Source: a virus. From it: a stretch of DNA of 39,931 nucleotides. How positions within the stretch are numbered: position 1 is the first letter of the stretch; every line of letters starts with the position of its first letter. The stretch spans positions 1 through 39,931 of IMG/VR virus record IMGVR_UViG_3300010413_000134. The stretch is one strand, 5' to 3'. The position numbers and the translations under genes were made by a program. Under the pieces are notes generated by a model. The model was given only the letters and a program-made list of their open reading frames with translations, had not been told where the DNA came from and did not search any database. Below, one piece after another: positions 13,870-23,118 of this stretch.

Positions 13870-14381
13870 TGTTCGATGTTAAATTTATTGATGAAAAGAC
13901 CCAATGGATAAATCTTGTAAAAAAAGTACGCGAATTATCTGATGAAGAAGGAAATATGGTAGAAGTTGGATTATTCAAAGACCCAGTTCTTATACAGATA
14001 GCTAAAGAAAATGAATTTGGGGATATACCGAGGAGAAAAAGACCGTGGCCTATACCAGAAAGATCTTTTCTACGGTATGTATTTGATAGAGATTTAAAGA
14101 AGAATATAAAATTATTAAAAGACCAACTTAATCTTGTTTTATTTTATGGTAAAAAAAGATTTCTAGCATTAGAAGATATAGGTAAAATAGTATCAGGATC
14201 AATAAAAGAATTTATATTAAGTGGATATTATATTTCTATTAAACCAAATCATCCAATAACAATAAGAAAGAAAAAACATAATTATCCATTAATAGAATCA
14301 GGTAAAATTGTTAGTGAACTTACATATAAAGTTGGTAAAGGAAATCCAAGTGCAAGTTCAAAGACTATTATAATAAAATGA
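13869..14381 (+). CDS. Neck / tail-completion protein, HK97 gp10-like
   Basis: 170 residues. Recognisable family pieces: VEVGLFKDP, IAKENEFGDIPRRKRPW, IPERSFLRYVFDRD, then LALEDIGKIVSGSIKEFI and KPNHPITIRKKKHNYPLIESGKIVSELTYKV. This order (EFG...IPERPFLR...P.TI.RK....PLI.TG) is that of Mu-like/HK97-gp10-like joining proteins, which sit between head connector and tail. It overlaps the next gene by four bases. Confidence 0.75.
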   Translation: MFDVKFIDEKTQWINLVKKVRELSDEEGNMVEVGLFKDPVLIQIAKENEFGDIPRRKRPWPIPERSFLRYVFDRDLKKNIKLLKDQLNLVLFYGKKRFLALEDIGKIVSGSIKEFILSGYYISIKPNHPITIRKKKHNYPLIESGKIVSELTYKVGKGNPSASSKTIIIK

Positions 14382-15004
14382 GTACATTACTTGATAATGA
14401 AAATATAATAATAGTAAAAAAAGCCGCTGGTTCTTATCCATCAGTGGCAAAAGGACATTATGTTGAAGGTACTACAACATATATTGATGCATTGGCAAAT
14501 GTTCAACCATTAAATGATAGAGAACTTGAATTATTAAAAGAAGGTGAAAGAATAAGAGGAAGTTTAAAAATATATTCATCATCTGAATTATCAGATGATT
14601 ATTTTGTTAGAAGATCTGATGAGAATATAGCACAAGTAGTTACTTGTACAGTAGATAACGCATTAGATAGCACTGATTATACATGCACAATAAATGAAAA
14701 TGAATTTTTATATAATTCTGGTATTGGGGCAACTGTTGAATCTATTGCAACAGGTTTAGTCACTGAAATAAATGGTGCAGAATTAATTGAAGTTGTTGAT
14801 AATATTGATGGAACATATACAATTACATCTACTATAAAAGGAACTTCTTTTACTATAGAAGTTGATGATAATCAATCAATTAATATTGATATAGAAAATG
14901 TACAGAAACAATATAAATTAATAAAATCAAAAAATTATACAGCACATAGTATAAAGCATTATAAGGCTATTGGTTTGCTATCAGAGAGAGAAAATGGCTT
15001 ATAG
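14378..15004 (+). CDS. Neck protein with inserted beta domain
   Basis: 208 residues. Residues 1-85 (KKAAGSYPSVAKGHYVEGTT, ANVQPLNDRELELLKEGERI, SLKIYSS) and 175-208 (KQYKLIKSKNYTAHSIKHYKAIG) are the two halves of a Mu-like neck/head-closure family whose members are usually near 110-120 residues. In between, about residues 86-174, is an inserted domain with CTINENEF, ATGLVTEINGAELIEVVD and GTYTITSTIKGTSFTIEV, of the same kind as the insert in the cement protein. The insert would face outward from the neck ring. Confidence 0.7.
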   Translation: MSTLLDNENIIIVKKAAGSYPSVAKGHYVEGTTTYIDALANVQPLNDRELELLKEGERIRGSLKIYSSSELSDDYFVRRSDENIAQVVTCTVDNALDSTDYTCTINENEFLYNSGIGATVESIATGLVTEINGAELIEVVDNIDGTYTITSTIKGTSFTIEVDDNQSINIDIENVQKQYKLIKSKNYTAHSIKHYKAIGLLSERENGL

Positions 15005-15497
15005 ACTTGATCAGACAAAAGAAGATGCAATTTATGATTTTGTTGTTGCGTCACTTGGAATAGATGTTGCTGTAATATGGGATAAACCAAATGCAAAAAG
15101 ACCGGATTTGCCATATGTTACATTAAATATTTCCGGTGGTCCAATTGCAATTGATGATAGACCATCGATGCAATATAAAACATTGGATACATGGACATAT
15201 GGATTTAAAAAAAGAATAACATTAAGTATAAATTTTTTTGGATATGAATTACATCAATATTATTTAGAAAGAATATCTCAATGTTTATATATAGATGATA
15301 AAGTAGAATTATTGAATGTAGATGGATTAGCTTGTTGGGGTTTTGATGGACCAAGAGATTTAAGCTCTATAGTTGATACAGAATTTGAATTTAGAGGACA
15401 ATTAGATGTTTTCTTATCTTATGGCGACACAATTGATTCTTCACCAGGAGAAATAAAGAAAATTGGATTAAATGGAGAAGTAATAGAAGTTACTTAA
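14994..15497 (+). CDS. Tail terminator / neck protein
   Basis: 167 residues from ATG 14994 (MAYRLDQTKEDAIYDFV), chosen over an upstream TTG because of GAGAGAG just ahead; it overlaps the previous gene by 11 bases. Features include VAVIWDKPNAKRPDLPYVTLNI, RPSMQYKTLDTWTYGFKKRIT and DVFLSYGDTI. This pattern (an alpha-beta protein with 'P.LPYVT.N') is that of the neck/tail-terminator proteins found just before DUF3383 sheaths. It should cap the tail tube and join it to the neck. Confidence 0.7.
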   Translation: MAYRLDQTKEDAIYDFVVASLGIDVAVIWDKPNAKRPDLPYVTLNISGGPIAIDDRPSMQYKTLDTWTYGFKKRITLSINFFGYELHQYYLERISQCLYIDDKVELLNVDGLACWGFDGPRDLSSIVDTEFEFRGQLDVFLSYGDTIDSSPGEIKKIGLNGEVIEVT

Positions 15498-15516
15498 TAT
15501 AATAGGAGAGATAAAT

Positions 15517-16884
15517 ATGGCAACAGAAACAAAAGATTATGTTGTGATCAACATAACTCGTGAAACAGCACGAGTAACAAGCACAGGATTTGGTGAGGCA
15601 TTGTTATTTGGTCCTCACTATCATTTACCTGCCACAACAAGAGTATATAGTTATACAGATCCGGCAGATATGTTAGATGATGGATTTCTTACTACGGATG
15701 ATTTATATATAGCAGCATTGGAATTAATGTCACAAGAATTATCACCAGAATCTTTTAAGATTGGTAGAAAATTAGAAGATGTAAATTCCAAGGCATCATT
15801 AGCGTTTACTGGTACTCCAAGTGCCGGAACATGGACTCTTGATGTTGGGATAGCTGATGCAACTCCTGTTACGACTGGAAATATAACATATTCGGCAGAT
15901 GATGATACTGCTGCAATAGAAGCAGCAATTGAAGCATTAACAGGGATAACTGAAGTAACTGTTACTGGTCTTTATTCTACAGGATATACAATTGAATTCA
16001 CTGGTGTTGATGCAGCGGCAGATTTTAGAATAACCGGAATAACTGTATCCTCATTAACTGGTGTAACTGCTGCAACTGCAACAATGGATCAATATGGTAG
16101 TGCAACAGAAACATGGGCAGTTGGATTAAATGCTGTTATAGCAGAAAACAATGATTGGTATGGCTTTGTTGCAACAACTCGTGCAAAAGCTGATATACTT
16201 GCTTTGGCAGCTATAATTGAAACAGGAATTAAACTATATATTACATGTACAGGCGAAGCTGATGTTAAGAATGGGGTTGCTGATAATACATTGTTGTCAT
16301 TGAAAGCATTGTCATATGATAGAACTGGATATTTGTATAGTGATGATTATGCTAATTTTCCAGAGGCGGCATGGATTGGAGGACAATTGCCAAAGAATCC
16401 TGGATCAACGACATGGAAATTTAAAACATTAGTTGGGATTACTCCAGATACATTATCTGCAACTGAGTTTGGAAACATAAAAGATAATTATGGAAATACA
16501 TATGAAACAGTTGGTGGAGTTAATATTATCTCGTCTGAAGGAACTGTTGTAAGTGGTGAATATATAGATATTATTCGCGGCACTGATTGGTTACAAGTAA
16601 GAATGCAAGAAGATTTATATTCATTATTAGTTAATTCAGAGAAAATTCCATTTACAGAACGAGGTGCAGGTGCTATTGAATCAAAGATAAGACGCTGGTT
16701 GGCAACCGGCGAAAGTGATGCATATAATTTACTTGTTCCAGGTGAATCTGTTGTGAATATGCCTAGAGTTTCAGATATATCTGAAGCAGATAGATTAGCG
16801 CGATTTTTTAGTGGAATTACTTTCAGTGCAAAATATGCTGGAGCTGTTCATAAAATTGGAATTTCTGGTAAATTAACTGTTTAA
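15517..16884 (+). CDS. Tail sheath protein (DUF3383) with inserted beta domain
   Basis: 455 residues. N-terminal ITRETARVTSTGFGEALLFG and C-terminal parts (DDYANFPEAAWIGGQLPKNPGS, WKFKTLVGITPD, GEYIDIIRGTDWLQVRMQE, SDISEADRLARFFSGITFSA) are typical of DUF3383 sheath proteins, the contractile outer cylinder. Residues about 94-190 are extra: GTPSAGTWTLDV, ITYSADDDTAAIEAAIEAL, EVTVTGLYSTGYTIEFTG. This repeated-type beta domain is also inserted in the gpJ-like protein at 23119. AGGAG lies 10 bases before the ATG. Confidence 0.88.
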   Translation: MATETKDYVVINITRETARVTSTGFGEALLFGPHYHLPATTRVYSYTDPADMLDDGFLTTDDLYIAALELMSQELSPESFKIGRKLEDVNSKASLAFTGTPSAGTWTLDVGIADATPVTTGNITYSADDDTAAIEAAIEALTGITEVTVTGLYSTGYTIEFTGVDAAADFRITGITVSSLTGVTAATATMDQYGSATETWAVGLNAVIAENNDWYGFVATTRAKADILALAAIIETGIKLYITCTGEADVKNGVADNTLLSLKALSYDRTGYLYSDDYANFPEAAWIGGQLPKNPGSTTWKFKTLVGITPDTLSATEFGNIKDNYGNTYETVGGVNIISSEGTVVSGEYIDIIRGTDWLQVRMQEDLYSLLVNSEKIPFTERGAGAIESKIRRWLATGESDAYNLLVPGESVVNMPRVSDISEADRLARFFSGITFSAKYAGAVHKIGISGKLTV

Positions 16885-16901
16885 TATAGAGGTAATAAAT
16901 T

Positions 16902-17306
16902 ATGAGAACATATAATCCACAAGAAGTGTCAATTCTTGGAGGAGTATCGTTACTTACTCAATGGAATAATATAAGGATTACTCGTGCAGAAGAAGGAGCT
17001 ATGTTTAGTGCTGGCACAAATGGAGAAATAACACGAACTATAAATGCAAATAAGTTGGGCAGTTTTATTGTTACATTACCACAATCAAGTATTGATAATG
17101 ATATTCTTAGTGCATTAGAAATATCAAAAGCTGCATTAACATGGTCTGTAATTGATAAATCTGGAACTACAGTTGCTATTATAGAATTGGGTACTGTTAT
17201 AAAGATACCTGATTCAGATTTAGGGAAAGAAGCAGGAACAAGAGAATGGACTGTTACCGGAGAGCTTTCAACTGCTTTTATAGGTGGAAATAATCAAAAT
17301 AGTTAA
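16902..17306 (+). CDS. Tail tube protein (DUF3277)
   Basis: 134 residues, matching DUF3277 tube proteins: YNPQEVSILGGVSLLTQW, ITRAEEGAMFSAGTNGEITR, NANKLGSFIVTLPQSS and WTVTGELSTAFIGGNNQNS. The tube is the inner hexameric-ring cylinder that surrounds the tape measure and carries DNA. Directly follows the sheath gene, as in Mu-like and Pam3-like tails. Confidence 0.88.
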   Translation: MRTYNPQEVSILGGVSLLTQWNNIRITRAEEGAMFSAGTNGEITRTINANKLGSFIVTLPQSSIDNDILSALEISKAALTWSVIDKSGTTVAIIELGTVIKIPDSDLGKEAGTREWTVTGELSTAFIGGNNQNS

Positions 17307-17319
17307 GGAGTTTTAAACG

Positions 17320-17760
17320 ATGGGGAGAAAATTTTTTGAAAAAGAAATAGATGGTGAAATATACACCTTCTATATGTTAAGACCACGGATTAGCCTTTCA
17401 TTGCTGATAAGAATGATTAAAATGATAGGCCCAGGGATAGGAAAGGCTTTTCCACAGGAAGTAAAAGTAAAAGATGTTTTAGACTCAGACATTAATATAG
17501 GTGGATTATTTAGTGAACTATCAAATAAGTTGAATGATTCTGAATTGCAATCTGTAATAGATATATTATTTGAACAAATAGATCATAAGGGTGAGGGAAA
17601 TTTAATGAAAGGAATGGCATATGATAATTTATTCACAGGGAGATTAAAACATTTGCTTACTGTTACAATTGAAGCACTGAAAGTACAATATTCAGATTTT
17701 TTAGCAGGAAAAGACCCATTAGACTTTATCAAACAGGAAACAAAGAAATTGGGTCTTTAA
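17320..17760 (+). CDS. Tail assembly chaperone, zero-frame product (G-like)
   Basis: 146 residues (MGRKFFEKEIDGEIYTFY...): a beta N-terminus then helices, as in tail chaperones that coat the tape measure during tail assembly. It sits between tube and tape measure. A -1 slippery heptamer at 17697-17703 lies 19 codons before its stop and leads to the longer product described separately. GGAG is 8 bases upstream of the ATG. Confidence 0.85.
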   Translation: MGRKFFEKEIDGEIYTFYMLRPRISLSLLIRMIKMIGPGIGKAFPQEVKVKDVLDSDINIGGLFSELSNKLNDSELQSVIDILFEQIDHKGEGNLMKGMAYDNLFTGRLKHLLTVTIEALKVQYSDFLAGKDPLDFIKQETKKLGL

Positions 17761-17954
17761 AACAATATGAAGAATTAATAGATTTTGATAATTTAAATAT
17801 AGATATGTTTTTCTGGAGACCAATTGTAGAAAAGATTGCTACATTGCAAGAAATAGAAGAATATTGGGATATAAATGATTTGGCTGATGCTAATGAAGCA
17901 TTGGATATAAAATATATAATAGAAAAACAATCTATGGAAAATATAAATAAATGA
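17320..17954 (+). CDS. Tail assembly chaperone, -1 frameshift product (GT-like)
   Basis: Ribosomes that slip back one base at T TTT TTA (17697-17703) leave codon 128 and read AGC AGG AAA... for 83 further codons to TGA at 17952-17954, giving about 211 residues. The extension contains SLKQYEELIDFDNLN, MFFWRPIVEKIATLQEIEEY and INDLADANEALDIKYIIEK, a helical C-terminus like those of other T-domain extensions. The second frame has no good start of its own. Its stop overlaps the tape-measure ATG (ATGA). The minority GT form normally recruits tube subunits to the tape measure. Confidence 0.85.
17697..17703 (+). promoter_or_regulatory. Programmed -1 ribosomal frameshift site
   Basis: T TTT TTA is a perfect X XXY YYZ heptamer in the zero frame (codons TTT 17698-17700 and TTA 17701-17703). 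The -1 frame is open only from 17673 on, so the slip must occur in the short window 17673-17760; this is the only perfect heptamer I see there. Confidence 0.85.
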
Positions 17955-19726
17955 CGTTAAGAACATTATTAATAAAACTTGGTTTTAAAGGTGATATATC
18001 AAAATTAACACAATTTGATAATAAAATATCGAGTTTAAGAGGTAATGTTATAGGTTTAAGTGCTGTATTTGCATCTGCCGCTGCAACATTAGGATATTTT
18101 GTAAATCAAGCAGCAAAAATGGAAAAGATTAGAATATCTTTTAAGGTTTTAGCAGGTGGAATACAGACTAGTAAAAAATTGCTTAGAGACATTCTCGAAT
18201 TTGCCGCAACTACACCATTTGAAATTCCAAATGTTTTAGAAACTACAAAATCATTGCTTGCATTTGGAACAAAAGCAAAAGATATGGTTAAAACAATGAC
18301 CGAAGTTGGCGATGTAGCTGCTGGTATGGACAAACCATTAAATATACTTGCACAAAGTTACGGTCGTGTAATGGCAAGTGGAAGATTACTTGGAAGGGTA
18401 TTATATAATTTAAGATTACAAGGAGTTCCGATAACAGAATATTTGTTAAAAGTTACTGGAGAAAAGTCAGTTGCAGTATTACAAAAATTGGTTTCGCAGG
18501 GTAAGATAACCGCAGATGTTTTTGCTCAAGCATGGAGCACAATGAGAAAAGAAAGATTTATGAATATCCTATTTGAGCAAGCGCAAACATTCCTTGGAAT
18601 ATTGTCAAATATAAAAGACCAAGTAACATTGTTATCGATATCTATAGGTAATCATTTTCTTCCACAATTTAAGACAATGGCATGGTATTTTTATGAAATA
18701 CTTAGAAGAGCAAGATTAATTACTGATAATCCAAAAAGAATGGAAGGATTTGTTAGTAAAATAACTTATCTTATGGGATTGATGGATAAGGGATTTGTTA
18801 AGATTTATTATAGATTACGAGAAACAATTGATCAATTTGGTGGAATTAATAAAGTATTAAAAGCTTTTGCAATTATAGCAGGAACTTTCATAAGTATAAA
18901 AACATTAACATTGATTGGTAAATTAGCAACTTCTATTCTTGGAATATTTAATATATTTTCTCATTGGAAATTAACTTTATTAGGAGTGAGTATAATATTA
19001 TTAATTGCTGCAATTGAAGATTTTCTTGGATTTTTAATAGGAAAAGAAAGTGTTATTGGCGATATATTAGATTATCTTGAAAATAGATTCCCAAAAGCTT
19101 TTGCGCATATTAAGAAATGGTTAGATGTTTTAAAAAATACAATAGAAGGATTAGCATTATTACTTTATGGCATATTTAAAGCTGCGTTTACTGGTAATAT
19201 TGATATATTAAAAAAAGGACTTGAAAAGTTTAGTGAAGCATATAAAGAAGCTATAAAGCCAGTACAGGAAGCTGCTCAACAAAAATATACTGAATATACA
19301 GGTAAAGATAGAGGTTTTGGTGTCGCACTAATGGGACCAGGAGAAGAGAGAAGAAAAAGGCTTGAATATTTACAAAGTGAATATGGAAATGTGTACGGAA
19401 GATTTGCTATGGCTCCAGGTTTAAAATTATTACTTGATATAGGTAAAAGGTTTCAAGATATAGGGAGACAATTTGGAATGCCTATAGGCCCTGCTGCATG
19501 GGAGATGAGATTACGTAAAGGAAAAGAATGGTTTGCAAAAGAAACTCGTGGTGGAAAATTAGATATAAATTTTCCGTTGACATTTAATGTAACAAATGAT
19601 AATCGAACAATGGATGAACAAGTATTGGCAAAAAAAGTTGCAGAAGAAGTAGAACCTTCGGTTGTAAGAGTTATGGACGCATTATTTAGATCAGAATCTT
19701 CAAATTTAACACCAAGGGAATATTAA
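17951..19726 (+). CDS. Tape measure protein
   Basis: 591 residues. The N-terminal part has the tape-measure signature TTPFEIPNVLETTKSLLAFG, GDVAAGMDKPLNILAQSYGRVMASGRLLGR, LRLQGVPITEYLLKV, and LFEQAQTFLGILSNIKDQV. Hydrophobic helices occupy roughly residues 300-360 (AFAIIAGTFISIKTLTLIG, LTLLGVSIILLIAAIEDFLG). A polar C-terminus ends in a short beta-rich tail (LDINFPLTFNVTNDN). The length sets tail length; at about 1.5 Angstrom per residue this predicts roughly 90 nm. The ATG overlaps the chaperone stop. Confidence 0.9.
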   Translation: MTLRTLLIKLGFKGDISKLTQFDNKISSLRGNVIGLSAVFASAAATLGYFVNQAAKMEKIRISFKVLAGGIQTSKKLLRDILEFAATTPFEIPNVLETTKSLLAFGTKAKDMVKTMTEVGDVAAGMDKPLNILAQSYGRVMASGRLLGRVLYNLRLQGVPITEYLLKVTGEKSVAVLQKLVSQGKITADVFAQAWSTMRKERFMNILFEQAQTFLGILSNIKDQVTLLSISIGNHFLPQFKTMAWYFYEILRRARLITDNPKRMEGFVSKITYLMGLMDKGFVKIYYRLRETIDQFGGINKVLKAFAIIAGTFISIKTLTLIGKLATSILGIFNIFSHWKLTLLGVSIILLIAAIEDFLGFLIGKESVIGDILDYLENRFPKAFAHIKKWLDVLKNTIEGLALLLYGIFKAAFTGNIDILKKGLEKFSEAYKEAIKPVQEAAQQKYTEYTGKDRGFGVALMGPGEERRKRLEYLQSEYGNVYGRFAMAPGLKLLLDIGKRFQDIGRQFGMPIGPAAWEMRLRKGKEWFAKETRGGKLDINFPLTFNVTNDNRTMDEQVLAKKVAEEVEPSVVRVMDALFRSESSNLTPREY

Positions 19727-19732
19727 AATAAT

Positions 19733-20395
19733 ATGTCTAATATTTTTAAAGATTTTTTAAGTGCTAATAAAGTTACTCTTATTAAAGATGGTGATAAAAC
19801 TATAATAGCTTGTGATGCTGTTATAAGTGAATCACATAGAATGATTGCAGAGGCTACACAATATGAAATTGAAGATGGTTCAGACATTCATGATCATGTT
19901 ATTAATAGAGGGAAGTTGTTAACAATAGAAGGTATAGTAAGTGATGACCCTATAACAATATTACCAACTGGAATGCTTGAAAGAACGATAACGGCTGTTA
20001 CTCCATCACTATTAAGATCTAAATTATCATTTGGTATGAGTGATGATAAGGGTAAACCTAGTAAGGAAGCCTTTGATCAATTTGAGTATATATATGATAA
20101 TAAAGTTCTTGTTACTATTATTACTGGATTGAAAAAATATGATAATATGATAATGGAAGAACTCGATATACAAAGAACAAGTAAAACAACAAGATCGTTA
20201 AATTTTACTGCATCATTTAGACAATTAAATTTAGTAAATACAATATTTGTTAATTCTCCGACTACATATCAAACTGTCGAACTTGGGGCACAAAGTAAGG
20301 AAAATGCTGGAAAACTTAATTCAAAATCTTTTCCGCAAGATGATAATAAAACATTTACAAGAAAAGTTTTTGATACTGTTGGTGGATGGTTTTAA
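19733..20395 (+). CDS. Dit-like baseplate protein
   Basis: 220 residues with the pattern of Dit-like phage tail proteins: CDAVISESHRMIAEATQYEI, EDGSDIHDHVINRGKLLTIEGIVSDDP and the late YDNMIMEELDIQRTSKTTRSL. In simple contractile tails this protein joins the tube end to the hub. Order after the tape measure agrees. Confidence 0.78.
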   Translation: MSNIFKDFLSANKVTLIKDGDKTIIACDAVISESHRMIAEATQYEIEDGSDIHDHVINRGKLLTIEGIVSDDPITILPTGMLERTITAVTPSLLRSKLSFGMSDDKGKPSKEAFDQFEYIYDNKVLVTIITGLKKYDNMIMEELDIQRTSKTTRSLNFTASFRQLNLVNTIFVNSPTTYQTVELGAQSKENAGKLNSKSFPQDDNKTFTRKVFDTVGGWF

Positions 20396-20404
20396 AATAT
20401 AAAT

Positions 20405-20743
20405 ATGAATTTAGATAATTATTATATTATACAATTACCATTGAAGAATGAAAAATATAATTATGAATTTTCAACTATTATTGGTGATTCATCTTTTATA
20501 TTATGGATATATTATAATAGAAGAATGGAAAGATTCATATTAAATATAAAAGATGAAAATAATGATCCATTATTAATGGGAATACCATTATTAGTCGGTG
20601 CAAGAATTGTTAGACGATTTGCTAATGATAAATTAATAGATTTAAAATATCTATCAGTATATAATACAAAAGATGGAAAATCTGAAATAGATGAAAATAA
20701 TGTTGATTCGGCATTTGTTTTTACTTTAAAGGAAATAATATAA
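20405..20743 (+). CDS. Baseplate plug protein (DUF6983-like)
   Basis: 112 residues, mostly beta: IQLPLKNEKYNYEFSTIIG, FILWIYYNRRMERFILNIKD, DPLLMGIPLLVGARIVRRFA. This resembles DUF6983 plug proteins such as those in Pam3-type baseplates, which seal the tube at the hub. It overlaps the hub gene by one base. Confidence 0.7.
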   Translation: MNLDNYYIIQLPLKNEKYNYEFSTIIGDSSFILWIYYNRRMERFILNIKDENNDPLLMGIPLLVGARIVRRFANDKLIDLKYLSVYNTKDGKSEIDENNVDSAFVFTLKEII

Positions 20744-21780
20744 TGCAATTATATAACAGAAAAGCATATGTTGTTTTCGGTCCATTGAAAAAATTGACAT
20801 TATTTGAAGGCATATTTATAACATCTGGTGAATCTGCATTATCTTTAACTGGTGGATGGGATGATTATAATGCTGCACAACTTGGATGGCCCTATATTGG
20901 AGATGCTAAATCAATAAATGATTACGGAAGGGGATTTTCTGATTTAAGAGTTAAATTTGATATAAAGAAAAATCTCGAAGACAACACAAATAAAGCAGAT
21001 ATATACATATATAATTGTAGTAGAGATTCATATAAAATATTGCAACAAGTCAATGAAACATATGTTACTCAATTGTCAGTTGGATATGGTGAAATAAAAG
21101 ATTCATTGTTTATTGGTGATATAGAGAATTCATCATACTATAGAGAAGGTCCAGATTGGATTTTGAAATTAGAGGCTAAAGATGGTCAACATTTTTCACA
21201 AGAAGCTATAATCAATAAATCATATAATGAGAAAAAAAGTGTAAGAGATATATTATTAGATATGATAAATTCTTCTTCATTTACACCTAGAAATGTTTGT
21301 AATGAAGCAATAAAATGGGTTAAAGAGAATATAACACTTGATAATATAGTTCAAAATGGATTAACTGTTAGTGGTAGATTAATGGATGAATTAAAAAAAA
21401 TATTATCAGATTTTGGAGCATCAATTAGTATACAAGATGAAAAAGTACAGATATTATATAATGATACTAATAATAAAGATAACATAATATTAATTTCACC
21501 TACAACTGGATTGATAGGATCTCCTGTGGATAAGGGTGCAGAAGAAGGGTTGGAATTTAAATGCTTATTAATACCTATGCTACGTCCTGGAACTTTAGTT
21601 AGAATAGAAAGTAAAACAGTTAATGATTATTATAGAGTAGATAATATTCATTATAAAGGTGATACGCATGGTAAAGACTGGGAGTGTAAATGTGAGGCAG
21701 TTAGGCCGACAAATATTAATACTGATTTAACTGAAATAGCATATTATCCAAGTCTTCATTTAATACCGGAGATATATTGA
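20743..21780 (+). CDS. Baseplate hub protein
   Basis: 345 residues. SDLRVKFDIKKNLEDNTNKADIYIYN, LSVGYGEIKDSLFIGDIENSS... and LKLEAKDGQHFSQEA follow the plan of phage hub proteins (a gp27/gpD-like double barrel); the helical middle (KKSVRDILLDMINS, LMDELKKILSDFG) and the last part (LIPMLRPGTLVRIESKTVND, GDTHGKDWECKCEA) complete it. It should be the trimeric centre of the baseplate to which the spike at 21782 attaches. Confidence 0.75.
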   Translation: MQLYNRKAYVVFGPLKKLTLFEGIFITSGESALSLTGGWDDYNAAQLGWPYIGDAKSINDYGRGFSDLRVKFDIKKNLEDNTNKADIYIYNCSRDSYKILQQVNETYVTQLSVGYGEIKDSLFIGDIENSSYYREGPDWILKLEAKDGQHFSQEAIINKSYNEKKSVRDILLDMINSSSFTPRNVCNEAIKWVKENITLDNIVQNGLTVSGRLMDELKKILSDFGASISIQDEKVQILYNDTNNKDNIILISPTTGLIGSPVDKGAEEGLEFKCLLIPMLRPGTLVRIESKTVNDYYRVDNIHYKGDTHGKDWECKCEAVRPTNINTDLTEIAYYPSLHLIPEIY

Positions 21781-21781
21781 T

Positions 21782-22456
21782 ATGATGATAAAAACTATAA
21801 AAAGTCCATCATTTTCAGAGTTAATAAAAATGGCCTTGCGTAATATTTCATTAGATATTCATGTGTCTATTCCTGGGAGGGTAACAAAGTATGATAAATC
21901 TACACAAAAAGCATCTATAGCTCCGCTATTAAAGAAAAAATTTAATGATATAAATGCAACACTTGCAGATCTTCCTATCTTGAACAATGTTCCTGTATTA
22001 CAAATGCAATGCAATATAAGGAATACATTTGTATATATGCCTATAAAAGTCGGTGATCTTGGTATGATAATGTTTTGTGATAGAAGCATCGATAATTATT
22101 TATCTTCGGTTCCACAGGAAGGAGAAATAAAATCAGTATTTCATAATGATCATAGAAATCATTCATTAAGTGATGCTTGGTTCATTCCAGGAATATTACC
22201 ATTTAGTGTTGCATTAAGTGGAATAAATGATGATGATATAGTTATTAAAAATGAATCAACACAAATAAATATAAAACCTGATGGTACTATAACAATAGAT
22301 AATGGAACTAATGAATTAATAGAAACATTAAGTACATTAGTTGACAATTTAATAAATGCAAGAATCCTTACACTGATGGGTCCGCAACCATTTATTGCTG
22401 ATACATTGACAAAATTAATAGAAGATAAATTTAAAATAGATTCATTTAAAGCTTAA
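21782..22456 (+). CDS. Baseplate spike, Gp138-like OB-fold
   Basis: 224 residues. After an N-terminal helix the OB domain follows (IHVSIPGRVTKYDKSTQKAS, IAPLLKKKF, LPILNNVPVLQ, PIKVGDLGMIMFCDRSIDNYL), as in phage Gp138 N-terminal domains. Further on, HSLSDAWFIPGILPF and the repetitive TQINIKPDGTITIDNGTNEL form the beta-helical spike shaft. The protein punctures the outer envelope on contraction. Confidence 0.8.
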   Translation: MMIKTIKSPSFSELIKMALRNISLDIHVSIPGRVTKYDKSTQKASIAPLLKKKFNDINATLADLPILNNVPVLQMQCNIRNTFVYMPIKVGDLGMIMFCDRSIDNYLSSVPQEGEIKSVFHNDHRNHSLSDAWFIPGILPFSVALSGINDDDIVIKNESTQINIKPDGTITIDNGTNELIETLSTLVDNLINARILTLMGPQPFIADTLTKLIEDKFKIDSFKA

Positions 22457-22468
22457 AAGGAATATAAA

Positions 22469-22702
22469 ATGCCATTAACAGGAACGGCATCTACATGGAG
22501 AGATTCAATAATATCTGCATTAGGAATAAGCTTTACAGGATTATCTGCTGCTGAAGAAACTGCAATTAAAGATGCATGGTTAGCAATATGCACAACACAT
22601 ATAAGTCATTTAACGACAAATGCTTTAGTATTAACTACTGGCGTTACTGGTCCTGGCACTCCTCCTTTAACGATAACAGCTCAGCCCGGTAATATTACTT
22701 AA
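22469..22702 (+). CDS. Small baseplate-region protein, 77 aa
   Basis: 77 residues with a helical first half (ISALGISFTGLSAAEETAIK, AWLAICTTHISHLTTNA) and a Pro/Gly/Thr-rich tail (LTTGVTGPGTPPLTITAQPG). Similar short proteins occur right after spikes in related phages; a spike-tip or spike-associated role is inferred from place only. Confidence 0.6.
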   Translation: MPLTGTASTWRDSIISALGISFTGLSAAEETAIKDAWLAICTTHISHLTTNALVLTTGVTGPGTPPLTITAQPGNIT

Positions 22703-22722
22703 TAAAATATGGATATAGTATC

Positions 22723-23115
22723 ATGATACCAAATGTTATTGATTTAAAATTAGACTCTGATGATTGGACTTCAGTTATTATAGAAACACAAGATCTTGGA
22801 GTAGTTAATGGGATAGATGCAATCGAACAACATCTTAAGCAGCGGTTACAATTTTTTCGTGGTGAATATGGATATGATCTTACGCGAGGAATCCCATATC
22901 ATGATGAATTCTTTAAAAAAAGACCAAATCCTGTTGTAATAGATAGTATATTGAAAAATGTTATATTAACTACTCCAGGCATTACAGAATTGTTAAAATT
23001 TGAACTTGAAATAGAGAATTCAACAAGAGAACTAAATATAATATTTAAAGCAAATACGGATGATGGAATATTGGATTATAGTGGAACTATACCGTTGGCA
23101 AATGAAGAGGTATAA
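22723..23115 (+). CDS. Baseplate wedge protein, gp25/gpW-like
   Basis: 130 residues: IDAIEQHLKQRLQFFRGEYGYDLTRGIPYHDEFF is the gp25-like core ('I.Q....L....GE...d...GipY'), followed by a beta C-terminus. Gp25-like proteins start sheath polymerisation at the baseplate. It directly precedes the gpJ-like gene, as usual. Confidence 0.8.
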   Translation: MIPNVIDLKLDSDDWTSVIIETQDLGVVNGIDAIEQHLKQRLQFFRGEYGYDLTRGIPYHDEFFKKRPNPVVIDSILKNVILTTPGITELLKFELEIENSTRELNIIFKANTDDGILDYSGTIPLANEEV

Positions 23116-23118
23116 TAT

